Positions 17,210 to 25,257 of a stretch of 64,000 nt of DNA are shown piece after piece. The notes under the pieces were generated by a model. It did not search any database and was not told the DNA's origin. It saw nothing but the letters and a program-made list of their open reading frames with translations. Source of the DNA: Foliimonas ilicis (GTDB lineage Bacteria; Pseudomonadota; Alphaproteobacteria; Rhizobiales; Rhizobiaceae); the NCBI RefSeq assembly GCF_039939195.1, contig NZ_JBDUUH010000009.1, positions 124,001 through 188,000 on the forward strand. Reading direction: 5' to 3'. The translations under genes were made by a program, and so were the position numbers. Each line of letters opens with the position of its first letter. The stretch's first letter is position 1.

Positions 17210-18000
17210 TGCCGGTTTTTCTTGGGCAATTCGTCGACGCGCTGGCGAAGCCTGAGGCGTGAAACGCGCTGCCAGTCGCCGGTGCGTTCTGCTTCTGCCA
17301 TGGCTCGCTCGACGAAGCTGATATGATCCATCGCCGCCTGCCGGGCGCGCGGCGCATCGCCTTCGATAATGGCCGCATGGATCGCCTGATGCTGCACTAG
17401 CAATTTATCGCGCGCGCCGGGCAGGGCGAACGCCAATTGCCTGTTGTGAAAAACGTCTTCGGAAAGCAGGCGATAACAGGCGCGCAGCGTGTGCAGCAGG
17501 ATGATGTTGTGGGCACATTCACCAACCGCATTGTGGAATTCGAGATCGATCGCGGCATCCTGATCGACATCTTCCAGACGATGCGTTTCCTCCATCCGCG
17601 CCATGATCCGGCTGAGCATTTCGCGATCTTCGCTCGTCGCGCGTTTCGCAGCATATTCGGCAGCCACGCCTTCGATCTCGCGGCGATATTCGAGATAGTC
17701 GGCGGAGGCCTTGTTGTGGCTGGCAATCAGTTCGATGACAGGCTTGGAAAATATCTGCCCGATAACGTCCGCAACATAGGTGCCGCCGCCATGGCGCGTA
17801 ACCAGAAGCCCGCGTAACTCCAGCGCTTTCAGTGCCTCGCGCAGGATTGGTCGGGAAACGTCGAACTGCCGCGCAAGCTCGCGCTCTCCGGGCAGCCGAT
17901 CCGACACCCGCAGCACGCCTTCCAGAATCAGGCTTTCGATCTGCCGCACGACCTCGTCGGCAGTCCGGGAATGGTCGATCTTGGAGAATATTTCGGTCAC
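17206..18000 (-). CDS. GntR-family (FCD/FadR subfamily) transcription regulator
   Basis: A 264-residue regulator with an N-terminal winged helix-turn-helix (about 10-75; PGERELARQFDVSRPILREALKALE) and a C-terminal FCD ligand-binding domain. It includes His-containing helices typical of metal-assisted carboxylate binding (EFHNAV; VQHQAI; DHISFV). It lies divergent from glcD with candidate palindromic operators between them. A GlcC/LldR-like role, sensing glycolate or a related hydroxy acid, is therefore inferred. It is followed by the overlapping metallophosphatase gene. Confidence 0.88.
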   Translation of the reverse strand: MTEIFSKIDHSRTADEVVRQIESLILEGVLRVSDRLPGERELARQFDVSRPILREALKALELRGLLVTRHGGGTYVADVIGQIFSKPVIELIASHNKASADYLEYRREIEGVAAEYAAKRATSEDREMLSRIMARMEETHRLEDVDQDAAIDLEFHNAVGECAHNIILLHTLRACYRLLSEDVFHNRQLAFALPGARDKLLVQHQAIHAAIIEGDAPRARQAAMDHISFVERAMAEAERTGDWQRVSRLRLRQRVDELPKKNRQ

Positions 18001-18049
18001 GATGGCGTAAATGCCTTATGGTTCTATGCGCAATAATAAAGCGCCGTGC

Positions 18050-18060
18050 GACCACTGGTC
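18050..18060. promoter_or_regulatory. Palindrome GACCA-C-TGGTC, candidate GntR operator
   Basis: An 11-bp perfect inverted repeat in the divergent GntR/glcD intergenic region. FCD-type regulators often use short TGGT/ACCA half-sites, so this fits as an operator, although the spacing differs from classical FadR or LldR sites. Confidence 0.45.
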
Positions 18061-18121
18061 AATTCACTTGTCCAGTCGCATGTCATACTGTCAGTGTCGC
18101 GCTTGGCAATTATAGGCAGAG

Positions 18122-18142
18122 CTGGTAAAACATATTTACCAG
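18122..18142. promoter_or_regulatory. Palindrome CTGGTAAA-N5-TTTACCAG, candidate GntR operator
   Basis: Perfect 8-bp arms separated by 5 bp, 20 bp before the glcD start codon and next to its GGGAGG ribosome site. Bound protein would block transcription or translation initiation of glcD. The half-site TGGT/ACCA fits the FCD family encoded divergently. Confidence 0.55.
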
Positions 18143-18162
18143 TTGTTACCGGGAGGAACGCA

Positions 18163-19659
18163 ATGTCTGGTTTGGTCATGCCGGCACCCGATAAGGTGAC
18201 TTTATCGAAGCGCGCGGAAATCGTCGCCGATATGCGCATCATCGTGCCCGGCGAAGGCGTGGTCGATGCAGCCAATTCCATGCGCGCATTCGAGAGCGAC
18301 GGGCTGACGGCCTACAAGAAATTGCCGCTTGTCGTCGTGCTGCCCGAAACCGTTGCGCAGGTTTCGCGCATTCTCAAATATTGCGATGAGCGCGGCATCC
18401 GCGTCGTGCCGCGCGGCGCGGGCACCTCGCTTTCCGGTGGCGCGCTGCCGCTCGAAGATGCGGTCCTGCTGGTCATGAGCCGCTTCAACCGAATTTTGGA
18501 AATCGACTTCCCGAACCGAACCGTAACCGCGCAGCCCGGTGTCACCAATCTCGGCATCACAACGGCAGTCGAACTCGATGGCTTCTACTACGCCCCCGAT
18601 CCATCCTCGCAGATCGCCTGTTCGATCGGCGGCAATGTCGCCGAAAATTCCGGCGGCGTGCACTGCCTAAAATACGGGCTGACGGCGAACAATGTTCTCG
18701 GCATCGAAATGGTGCTGATGAATGGCGAAATCATCCGTCTCGGCGGCAAGCATCTCGACAGCGAAGGCTACGATCTTCTCGGCGTCATGACCGGCTCCGA
18801 AGGGCTGCTTGGCGTCGTGACCGAAGTGACCGTGCGCATCTTGCGCAAGCCGGAAACGCTTCGCGCGCTGCTCATCGGTTTTCCGTCCAGCGAACAGGGC
18901 GGCCAATGCGTGGCCGACATTATTGGCGCGGGCATCATTCCGGGCGGCATGGAAATGATGGACCGTCCCGCAATCCATGCGGCTGAAGACTTCGTCCATG
19001 CAGGCTATCCGCTCGAATGCGAGGCGTTGCTGATCGTCGAACTGGATGGACCGGGGGTCGAAGTCGATCACCTGATCGAGCGTGTCGAGGCCATCGCGAA
19101 CCAGAACGGCGCGACGACCTGCAGGATTTCCCAATCCGAACAGGAACGGCTGACTTTCTGGGCGGGCCGAAAGGCTGCGTTTCCGGCAGTCGGGCGCATT
19201 TCGCCGGATTATTACTGCATGGACGGCACGATTCCGCGCAAGGAATTGCCGCGCGTGCTGGCTGGGATGCGTGAGCTTTCCGAACAATATGGGCTGGCTG
19301 TCGCCAACGTCTTTCATGCCGGCGACGGCAATCTGCATCCGCTCATTCTCTACGATGCGAATGTTCCCGGCGAATTGGACAAAGCCGAGAATTTCGGCGC
19401 GGATATTCTGCGTCTTTGCGTGAAAGTCGGCGGCGTTTTGACCGGCGAGCATGGTGTCGGCGTCGAAAAACGCGATTTGATGCCCGAAATGTTCAACCAG
19501 ATCGATCTCGATCAGCAAATGCGCGTAAAATGTGCGTTCGACCCGAACCATCTGCTCAATCCCGGCAAAGTCTTCCCCCAACTCCGCCGCTGCGCCGAAC
19601 TCGGCCGCATGCACATCTCGGGCGGCAAACTGCCGTTCCCGGATATTCCGAGGTTTTGA
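18163..19659 (+). CDS. glcD: Glycolate oxidase subunit GlcD (FAD-linked)
   Basis: FAD-binding catalytic subunit of glycolate oxidase, which converts glycolate to glyoxylate. At 498 residues it has an N-terminal PCMH-type FAD domain (VVPRGAGTSLSGG at about 103-115; IGGNVAENSGG) and a C-terminal domain with VFHAGDGNLHP and TGEHGVGVEKRDL, ending in FDPNHLLNPGK. The ATG at 18163 is fixed by a GGGAGG site seven bases upstream; the earlier GTG at 18046 would swallow the operator region. It heads glcDEF under the divergent GntR gene. D-lactate dehydrogenase is the nearest alternative, made unlikely by glcE and glcF. Confidence 0.94.
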   Translation: MSGLVMPAPDKVTLSKRAEIVADMRIIVPGEGVVDAANSMRAFESDGLTAYKKLPLVVVLPETVAQVSRILKYCDERGIRVVPRGAGTSLSGGALPLEDAVLLVMSRFNRILEIDFPNRTVTAQPGVTNLGITTAVELDGFYYAPDPSSQIACSIGGNVAENSGGVHCLKYGLTANNVLGIEMVLMNGEIIRLGGKHLDSEGYDLLGVMTGSEGLLGVVTEVTVRILRKPETLRALLIGFPSSEQGGQCVADIIGAGIIPGGMEMMDRPAIHAAEDFVHAGYPLECEALLIVELDGPGVEVDHLIERVEAIANQNGATTCRISQSEQERLTFWAGRKAAFPAVGRISPDYYCMDGTIPRKELPRVLAGMRELSEQYGLAVANVFHAGDGNLHPLILYDANVPGELDKAENFGADILRLCVKVGGVLTGEHGVGVEKRDLMPEMFNQIDLDQQMRVKCAFDPNHLLNPGKVFPQLRRCAELGRMHISGGKLPFPDIPRF

Positions 19660-19704
19660 TGGCGGTCTTTGAAGTTTTGAAAGTGGGCAAATGATGCAAG
19701 CTGA

Positions 19705-19882
19705 TGCTCTACGTTGCCCCCCTCTGTCCTGCCGGACATCTCCCCCACAGGTGGGGAGATTGGCTGTTTCATTATCTCGTATATCTGGCAACGTTCCCGA
19801 TTGGCGAAAGTTGGGCAACCATCCGATCTCCCCACCTGTGGGGGAGATGTCCGGCAGGACAGAGGGGGGCGCGAAGGAACGC
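19705..19882. repeat. RIME-like palindromic repeat between glcD and glcE (copy A)
   Basis: Left arm CCCCCCTCTGTCCTGCCGGA continues into a CTCCCCCACAGGTGGGGAG hairpin. A variable core of about 57 bp follows, and the right arm is the inverted copy ending GGCAGGACAGAGGGGGGC. The left flank GCTCTACGTTG matches the inverted right flank of the copy near 27.1 kb. Lying inside an operon, the transcript could form a long hairpin between glcD and glcE. Short proline-rich ORFs across it are artefacts of the repeat. Confidence 0.9.
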
Positions 19883-19911
19883 GGCATATCCGCGACCAGC
19901 GTTGTCCGCCC

Positions 19912-21144
19912 ATGACCACCTTCACCCCCACAACCCCCGCCGAGACCCTTTCCGCCGTCGAATGGGCGCTTGCCAACGAATCGCCTCTGGAAATCCTCGG
20001 CCATGGCTCGCGGCGCGGGATAGGCCGTCCGGCGCAGGCGGAGCATACGCTCGATCTGTCGAAGCTTTCCGGCGTCACGCTTTATGAGCCGGAAGAGCTT
20101 GTTCTCTCGGCTCGTGCAGGCACGCCGATTGCCGAAATCGAAGCCTTGCTGGCTGAAAACGGTCAGCAATTCGCATTTGAACCCATGCATCACGGCCCTC
20201 TTTTCGGCGAAAAACGCGGAAAAGGCACGATCGGCGGCGTTCTGGCAGGCAATGTTTCAGGCCCGCGCCGTTTGAAGGCTGGTGCTGCGCGCGACCACAT
20301 TCTTGGCATCAATGCCGTGTCCGGGCGCGCCGAGGCGTTCAAATCCGGCGGGCGCGTCGTCAAGAATGTTACTGGTTACGATCTATCAAAAGTGCTTGCG
20401 GGATCATGGGGCACACTCGCCGTTCTGACGGATGTAACCTTCAAGGTTCTGCCCGCCGCCGAAACCGAAACGACGCTGGTCATACGCGGCCTGCTCGACG
20501 ATGCGGCAGTTGCGGCCATGGCGCTGGCACTTGGCTCCAATGCTGAAGTGTCGAGTGCCGCTCATCTGCCGGAAACGATTGCCGACAAGGTGGCGAACGG
20601 CATGCTGGGTTCTGAGCCAGCCACATTGCTGCGCGTCGAGGGTTTCGGCCCGTCCGTCACCTACCGGATCGCCCATCTGAAAGACTTGCTGAAAAACGCA
20701 GGCGAGATCGACACGCTCGATCAGACCGCCTCACAAACGCTTTGGGCCGACATCCGCGACTGCATCCCGTTTGCCGACGAAAGCGAGCGCCCGGTCTGGC
20801 GCATCTCCATGGCGCCGGATGCGGGGCATCACCTCGTCATGGCTTTGCGCATGCAGGCTGCCGCCGAGGCTTTTTATGATTGGCAGGGCGGGCTCGTCTG
20901 GCTGCGCATGCAGGAAGACCCGGAAGCCGACATGGTTCGCGGGCTCATCCGCCAACTCGGTGGAGGGCACGCAATGCTGATCCGCGCCAACCCGTCGCTG
21001 CGCGCATCGATCCCGGTTTTCGAGCCGCAACCGGCGGCCCTTGCAGCCCTGTCGGCAAGGCTGAAGACTGAGTTCGACCCGAAACATCTATTCAATCCCG
21101 GCCGGCTGCATGCGTCGCAACTGCCGGAAAAGGCGTCGGTGTAA
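19912..21144 (+). CDS. glcE: Glycolate oxidase subunit GlcE (FAD-binding)
   Basis: Second flavin subunit of glycolate oxidase, 410 residues. It shows a PCMH FAD domain (LGHGSRRGIGRP near 32; GGVLAGNVSGPRR near 104-116; VKNVTGYDLSKVLAGSWG) and a C-terminal FDPKHLFNPGRL that parallels the GlcD end. The ATG at 19912 is selected because in-frame sequence further upstream lies in the palindromic repeat. No strong ribosome site is visible. The gap from glcD is 252 bp, filled by the repeat, and the stop is 4 bp before glcF. Confidence 0.92.
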   Translation: MTTFTPTTPAETLSAVEWALANESPLEILGHGSRRGIGRPAQAEHTLDLSKLSGVTLYEPEELVLSARAGTPIAEIEALLAENGQQFAFEPMHHGPLFGEKRGKGTIGGVLAGNVSGPRRLKAGAARDHILGINAVSGRAEAFKSGGRVVKNVTGYDLSKVLAGSWGTLAVLTDVTFKVLPAAETETTLVIRGLLDDAAVAAMALALGSNAEVSSAAHLPETIADKVANGMLGSEPATLLRVEGFGPSVTYRIAHLKDLLKNAGEIDTLDQTASQTLWADIRDCIPFADESERPVWRISMAPDAGHHLVMALRMQAAAEAFYDWQGGLVWLRMQEDPEADMVRGLIRQLGGGHAMLIRANPSLRASIPVFEPQPAALAALSARLKTEFDPKHLFNPGRLHASQLPEKASV

Positions 21145-21148
21145 TCAG

Positions 21149-22453
21149 ATGCAAACCTCCTTCACGCCCGAACAACTGGCCGACCCGCATGTCGAGGAAT
21201 CGGAAAAGATACTGCGCAAGTGCGTGCATTGCGGTTTCTGCACGGCCACATGCCCGACCTATGTGACGCTCGGCAATGAGCTGGATAGCCCGCGCGGGCG
21301 CATCTATCTGATCAAGGACATGCTGGAAAATGACAGGCCTGCCGACAAGCAGATCGTCACCCATATCGATCGCTGCCTGTCCTGCCTTGCCTGCATGACG
21401 ACATGCCCTTCCGGGGTGAACTACATGCATCTGGTCGATCATGCGCGCGTGCATATCGAGAAGACCTACAAGCGGCCTTTGCCGAATAGGGCGATCCGCG
21501 CGCTGCTTGCCGCCGTGCTGCCCTATCCGTCGCGGTTTCGGATGGCACTGAAGCTGGCGAAGCTCGGCAAGCCGTTTGCTGGCCTGTTCGATTCCGTCGC
21601 GCCGCTGCGCCCGCTGGCGGCAATGCTGAGGCTCGCGCCTCAAGCGGTGCCAGCGGTCCCGGCAACGCCGAACAAAGCCGAAGGCACCACCCGCGGCCGT
21701 GTCGCGATCCTCACCGGCTGCGCGCAATCGGTTCTCGATCCGCAGACCAATGGCACTACCACCTCCCTGCTCAATCGCCTCGGCATCGAAGTCGTCGTGC
21801 CGGAAGGCGAGGGCTGCTGCGGCGCGCTGGTTCACCATATGGGCCGCGAAGAGCAGGCGCTGGCGTCTGCCCGGCAAAATGTCGATGCGTGGACCAGGCA
21901 GATCGAAAAGGGCGGTCTGGATGCAATCATCATCACCGCGTCCGGCTGCGGAACGACGATCAAGGATTACGGCTTCATGCTGCGGCTCGATCCGGCCTAT
22001 GCCGAGAAGGCGGCGCGTGTCTCGGCGCTCGCCAAGGACATCACCGAATATCTGGCATCCATCGAACTACCCGAGCCTTCCGTGCAGACCGGTTTGACGG
22101 TTGCCTATCACTCGGCCTGTTCCATGCAGCATGGCCAGAAGATCATCCGTCAGCCCAAGGATTTGCTGGCCCGCGCAGGTTTTGTCGTCAAGGAGCCGCG
22201 CGAGGGGCATCTGTGCTGCGGTTCGGCGGGAACCTACAACATCATGCAGCCTGAAATTTCGGCGCGGCTGCGCGACCGCAAGGTCAAGAACATCGCGGCA
22301 ACCGGCGCCGATGTCGTCGCGACGGGCAATATTGGCTGCATCACGCAGATCGGCGAGGCAGCGGGCATGCCCATCGTCCACACCGTGAAGTTGCTGGACT
22401 GGGCCTATGGCGGGTCGAAGCCGGAAGCGCTGATTAGAGCGGTTCATTCTTAG
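21149..22453 (+). CDS. glcF: Glycolate oxidase iron-sulfur subunit GlcF
   Basis: Electron-transfer subunit of glycolate oxidase, 434 residues. It has two [4Fe-4S] motifs, Cys25/28/31/35 (CVHCGFCTATCP) and Cys76/79/82/86 (CLSCLACMTTCP). Two CCG-type domains follow (GEGCCGAL and LCCGSAGTYN). It starts 4 bp after glcE. The last codons and the stop (RAVHS, TAG at 22451-22453) lie inside the left end of a dispersed repeat remnant, so the native C terminus was probably altered by repeat insertion. Confidence 0.94.
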   Translation: MQTSFTPEQLADPHVEESEKILRKCVHCGFCTATCPTYVTLGNELDSPRGRIYLIKDMLENDRPADKQIVTHIDRCLSCLACMTTCPSGVNYMHLVDHARVHIEKTYKRPLPNRAIRALLAAVLPYPSRFRMALKLAKLGKPFAGLFDSVAPLRPLAAMLRLAPQAVPAVPATPNKAEGTTRGRVAILTGCAQSVLDPQTNGTTTSLLNRLGIEVVVPEGEGCCGALVHHMGREEQALASARQNVDAWTRQIEKGGLDAIIITASGCGTTIKDYGFMLRLDPAYAEKAARVSALAKDITEYLASIELPEPSVQTGLTVAYHSACSMQHGQKIIRQPKDLLARAGFVVKEPREGHLCCGSAGTYNIMQPEISARLRDRKVKNIAATGADVVATGNIGCITQIGEAAGMPIVHTVKLLDWAYGGSKPEALIRAVHS

Positions 22454-22517
22454 ATAAAAACGCTGGCAGGACAGAGGGGGGCGCCTCGTAAATCCATCAA
22501 AAGAGGAACCGCTTTAA
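22434..22517. repeat. Core-deleted copy of the 230-bp repeat (copy B)
   Basis: Starts TTAGAGCGGTTC and ends GAACCGCTTTAA, near-perfect terminal inverted repeats (11 of 12). Inside, only the two outer flanks remain, joined at GGCAGGACAG. The long hairpin core present in the other copies is missing. The join lies where full copies have the similar GGCGGGACAG and GGCAGGACAG, so deletion between these short repeats is likely. The element overlaps the glcF 3' end. Confidence 0.8.
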
Positions 22518-22527
22518 CCAGCCTATA

Positions 22528-23403
22528 CTACCAGCGATTATTCTGCGCCGTTCGCCTGCGCCACAACATAAACGGTATGCTGACCAGATACATGGTTATG
22601 CCGTAGACGCCCGATGGCAGGCTGAATGGCGGCAGGCCGCTTGCCTGTTCGGCAATCAGCGTGCCGACCGTGATACCGAGCGTTGCATTCTGGATGCCGG
22701 TTTCGATGGAGATAGCGGTCGCCTGCGTTTCGCGAAGCCCGAACATGCGCGACAGGCCAAGTCCGATTGCCAGCAGCAACAGGTTCAGCACCACAAGGCT
22801 AGGGCCAAGCACGCTCATATTGGCCATGAACAGCGACCAGTTCGAAGCCAGTGCGCCCGCAACCACGACAATGAACAGAATGACGGACAGTTTCGAGACG
22901 ATACTCTCGAGCCTTACGGCAAGACTTTCCGAAAAATGCCGCAAGCCGATGCCGAGTGCGGCAGGCACGGTCGTTATCAAAAACATCGACAGGCCGAGCG
23001 CCGTCACATTGACCGATGGCGCATTCAGCCCAAGAAAATGATCTGTGGAAAGCTTCACCAGTATCGGCACGGTGAAGACGGCGACGAGGCTGATCACGCC
23101 GGTCAGTGAGATCGAAAGTGCTACTTCGCCCTTTGCAAGCTTGGTCAGAATATTCGCCGTGACCCCGCCTGGGCAGAAGGAAAGGATCATCAACCCGACC
23201 GCCAGTTCGGGCGGCAGCCGGAACAGGATTGCGAGGATGTAGGCAATCACCGGAATAAGCACCAGTTGCGCCACCGCCCCTATGCCGAATGCTTTCGGCT
23301 CTTTGACGATGCGCCGGAAATCATCGACCGTCAGGCCAAGACCCAGCGAAAACATGATGATGGCGAGCGCCAGCGGCAGAAAAACGGTGACGATGCTGTC
23401 CAT
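22528..23403 (-). CDS. Bile acid:sodium symporter family transporter
   Basis: A 291-residue inner-membrane protein with about nine to ten hydrophobic segments and the BASS-family hallmark LSFCPGGVTANILTKLAKG (about 94-112) plus ETGIQNATLG in the second repeat. Characterised relatives move organic anions with sodium. The substrate here is unknown. The ATG at 23403 has a GGAGGGGT ribosome site; the longer in-frame start at 23457 adds 18 poor residues. It lies downstream of the L,D-transpeptidase gene but behind its terminator, so it is likely transcribed separately. Confidence 0.87.
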   Translation of the reverse strand: MDSIVTVFLPLALAIIMFSLGLGLTVDDFRRIVKEPKAFGIGAVAQLVLIPVIAYILAILFRLPPELAVGLMILSFCPGGVTANILTKLAKGEVALSISLTGVISLVAVFTVPILVKLSTDHFLGLNAPSVNVTALGLSMFLITTVPAALGIGLRHFSESLAVRLESIVSKLSVILFIVVVAGALASNWSLFMANMSVLGPSLVVLNLLLLAIGLGLSRMFGLRETQATAISIETGIQNATLGITVGTLIAEQASGLPPFSLPSGVYGITMYLVSIPFMLWRRRTAQNNRW

Positions 23404-23486
23404 AACCCCTCCCAAGGTCTTGCATATCCATATTGCCGCGCGGAAATCGGATTGCAAACAGGGGTTGTGAATATCGGTGGAAAAGA

Positions 23487-23520
23487 AAAGGGCAGCACAG
23501 TCGCCTGTGCCGCCCTTTCT
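23487..23520 (-). terminator. Terminator of the L,D-transpeptidase gene
   Basis: On the minus strand AAAGGGC-GGCACAG pairs with CTGTGC-TGCCCTTT around GCGA, with one bulge, followed by TTTTCTTTTCC. It separates the transpeptidase gene from the symporter gene. Confidence 0.85.
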
Positions 23521-23570
23521 CAGTCGGTCCGGATCCCCTCAGAACCGGCCCGTCCCCTGATTCGCGTAGT

Positions 23571-24332
23571 CTACATCACCACGACCTTCGTGCCGACAGG
23601 AATGCGCTCGTAAAGTTCGATGACGTCTTCGTTGCGCATGCGGATGCAACCGGAAGACACGGCACCGCCGATCGTCTGTGGCTGGTTCGTGCCGTGGATG
23701 CGGTAGAGCGTCGAGCCGAGATAGAGCGCACGCGCGCCGAGCGGGTTTTCCGGTCCGCCGGCCATATGCACCGGAAGGTTCCGGCCCTTGGCGCGTTCGC
23801 GCGCAATCATTTCGGCAGGCGGACGCCAATCCGGCCATTCGCGCTTCTGCGTTACCTTGTGTTCGCCTGCCCATTCGAAGCCGGGCTTACCGGTGCCGAC
23901 GCCATAGCGGCGCGCCTGCCCGTTACCCTCTACGAGGTAGAGGAAATTTTCGCGCGTATCGATGATGATCGTGCCGGGCGCATGTGGGCCGTCATAGGCA
24001 ACCTGCTGCGGCAGATACATCGGGTTCATTTGCGGGGCGATGTCGCGCTTGGAAGGCGCAGCGACTGCCGCCGTCATCTGCGGATCGCTCGACGGTGCAT
24101 AGCGCTCCTCGAAGCGCGGCGCGGCCGCATAGGGCTGAACCTGAACGCCAACCGGAATTGCCTGTTGCCTTGGCAATTGGCGTCCCGGCGTATTGCCAAG
24201 CTGCATCACCCATGGGGCCGCCAGATCGGGGCTCACCACAACGGGCGGACGCTCTGCATATCGGTCGCGTGCCTGCGCGGGAACAGCCGCCAGCACCCCT
24301 GCTGCCACTGTCAGAAATAGCGAAAACTTCAT
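23571..24332 (-). CDS. L,D-transpeptidase (YkuD domain), exported
   Basis: A 253-residue periplasmic protein with a signal peptide (MKFSLFLTVAAGVLAAVPAQA). A proline-rich linker precedes the YkuD catalytic domain, which covers about residues 110-253. The active site is IHGTNQP followed by AVSSGCIRM, with Ser where many relatives have His (SHGC); SSGC forms are common in alphaproteobacteria. Such enzymes make 3-3 peptidoglycan cross-links or attach outer-membrane proteins to peptidoglycan. The ATG at 24332 gives the clean signal; the in-frame start at 24419 adds 29 charged residues and is rejected. Confidence 0.9.
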   Translation of the reverse strand: MKFSLFLTVAAGVLAAVPAQARDRYAERPPVVVSPDLAAPWVMQLGNTPGRQLPRQQAIPVGVQVQPYAAAPRFEERYAPSSDPQMTAAVAAPSKRDIAPQMNPMYLPQQVAYDGPHAPGTIIIDTRENFLYLVEGNGQARRYGVGTGKPGFEWAGEHKVTQKREWPDWRPPAEMIARERAKGRNLPVHMAGGPENPLGARALYLGSTLYRIHGTNQPQTIGGAVSSGCIRMRNEDVIELYERIPVGTKVVVM

Positions 24333-24514
24333 GGACGCACTCTCTGCTTCGTCATGATTGCCTGAATTCCACACAGATCTTGTGCGCCTGCCTGCCACTG
24401 AAATGTGAACGCCCTTCATTAAAATGCGAGATTGTCAGGAAAGTTTCCGGCGTGGTTACCGGCTGGTTCAGAAATCTGGTAAACGCTCGGTAAAATTGAC
24501 GAAACGGGATGAAA

Positions 24515-25153
24515 ATGAGCGATCTGAAGGCTGGTCTGGTCGAGGGTGACGATGGCGTGGTGCGCTGCGCGTGGCACGGTAGTCTGCCGGACTATAGGCA
24601 GTATCACGACCACGAATGGGGTCGCCCGGTTGCCGATGACCGGCGGCTTTTCGAGAAAATCTGCCTCGAAGGTTTCCAGTCAGGTCTTTCCTGGCTGACC
24701 ATTTTGCGCAAACGCGAGAATTTCCGCGCCGCTTTCGACAATTTCGAGTTCCGCCGCGTGGCGCTTTATGATGACAAGGACATCGAACGTCTGCTCGGCA
24801 ATACAGGCATCGTGCGCCATCGCGGCAAGATCGTCTCGACCATCAACAATGCAAACCGCGCCATCGAAATGGTCGAGGAGGCAGGCTCGCTTGCCGCGTG
24901 GTTCTGGCAGTTCGAACCCGACAAGGACGAGCGCCCGGCAATCGTCGATCACAAGACGCTGGTTGCCAATCCGACCACGCCGGTTTCGACGCGCATTTCG
25001 AAGGAATTGAAAAAGCGTGGCTGGAGTTTTGTCGGGCCGACGACCGTCTATGCCTTCATGCAGGCGATGGGTCTGGTCAATGATCATATCGAGGGCTGCG
25101 TCTGCCGGACGGAGATCGAGAAGGAGCGGGCGGCTTTCAGGCGGCCTGCATGA
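24515..25153 (+). CDS. tag: DNA-3-methyladenine glycosylase I
   Basis: Base-excision repair enzyme that removes 3-methyladenine, 212 residues. Zinc ligands are recognisable: the Cys in VRCAWHG, the His in YHDHEWG near the N terminus, and NDHIEGCVCR at the C terminus. The helix-hairpin core includes GLSWLTILRKRENFR and WSFVGPTTVYAFMQAMG. Start choice is between 24509 and 24515; 24515 has a CGGGA site at suitable spacing. It is a single gene, with hisS about 100 bp downstream. Confidence 0.93.
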   Translation: MSDLKAGLVEGDDGVVRCAWHGSLPDYRQYHDHEWGRPVADDRRLFEKICLEGFQSGLSWLTILRKRENFRAAFDNFEFRRVALYDDKDIERLLGNTGIVRHRGKIVSTINNANRAIEMVEEAGSLAAWFWQFEPDKDERPAIVDHKTLVANPTTPVSTRISKELKKRGWSFVGPTTVYAFMQAMGLVNDHIEGCVCRTEIEKERAAFRRPA

Positions 25154-25257
25154 TTCCAAAGGCGCCCAAACCCTTGCCGCCCTGTGCCGCATAAGTTAGG
25201 ACACGCGCGTCCGCCGACCATCTGTCGGCAACGACAATCATTGAATTGGACTACGAC

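Noticed and set aside
19691..19915. Short proline-rich ORFs in the repeats
   Set aside because: They are translations of the RIME-like arms (recurrent PPSVLPDISP-type peptides), not genes.
18667..20193. 508-residue open frame on the minus strand
   Set aside because: Antisense to glcD and glcE and crosses the palindromic repeat; no recognisable domain.
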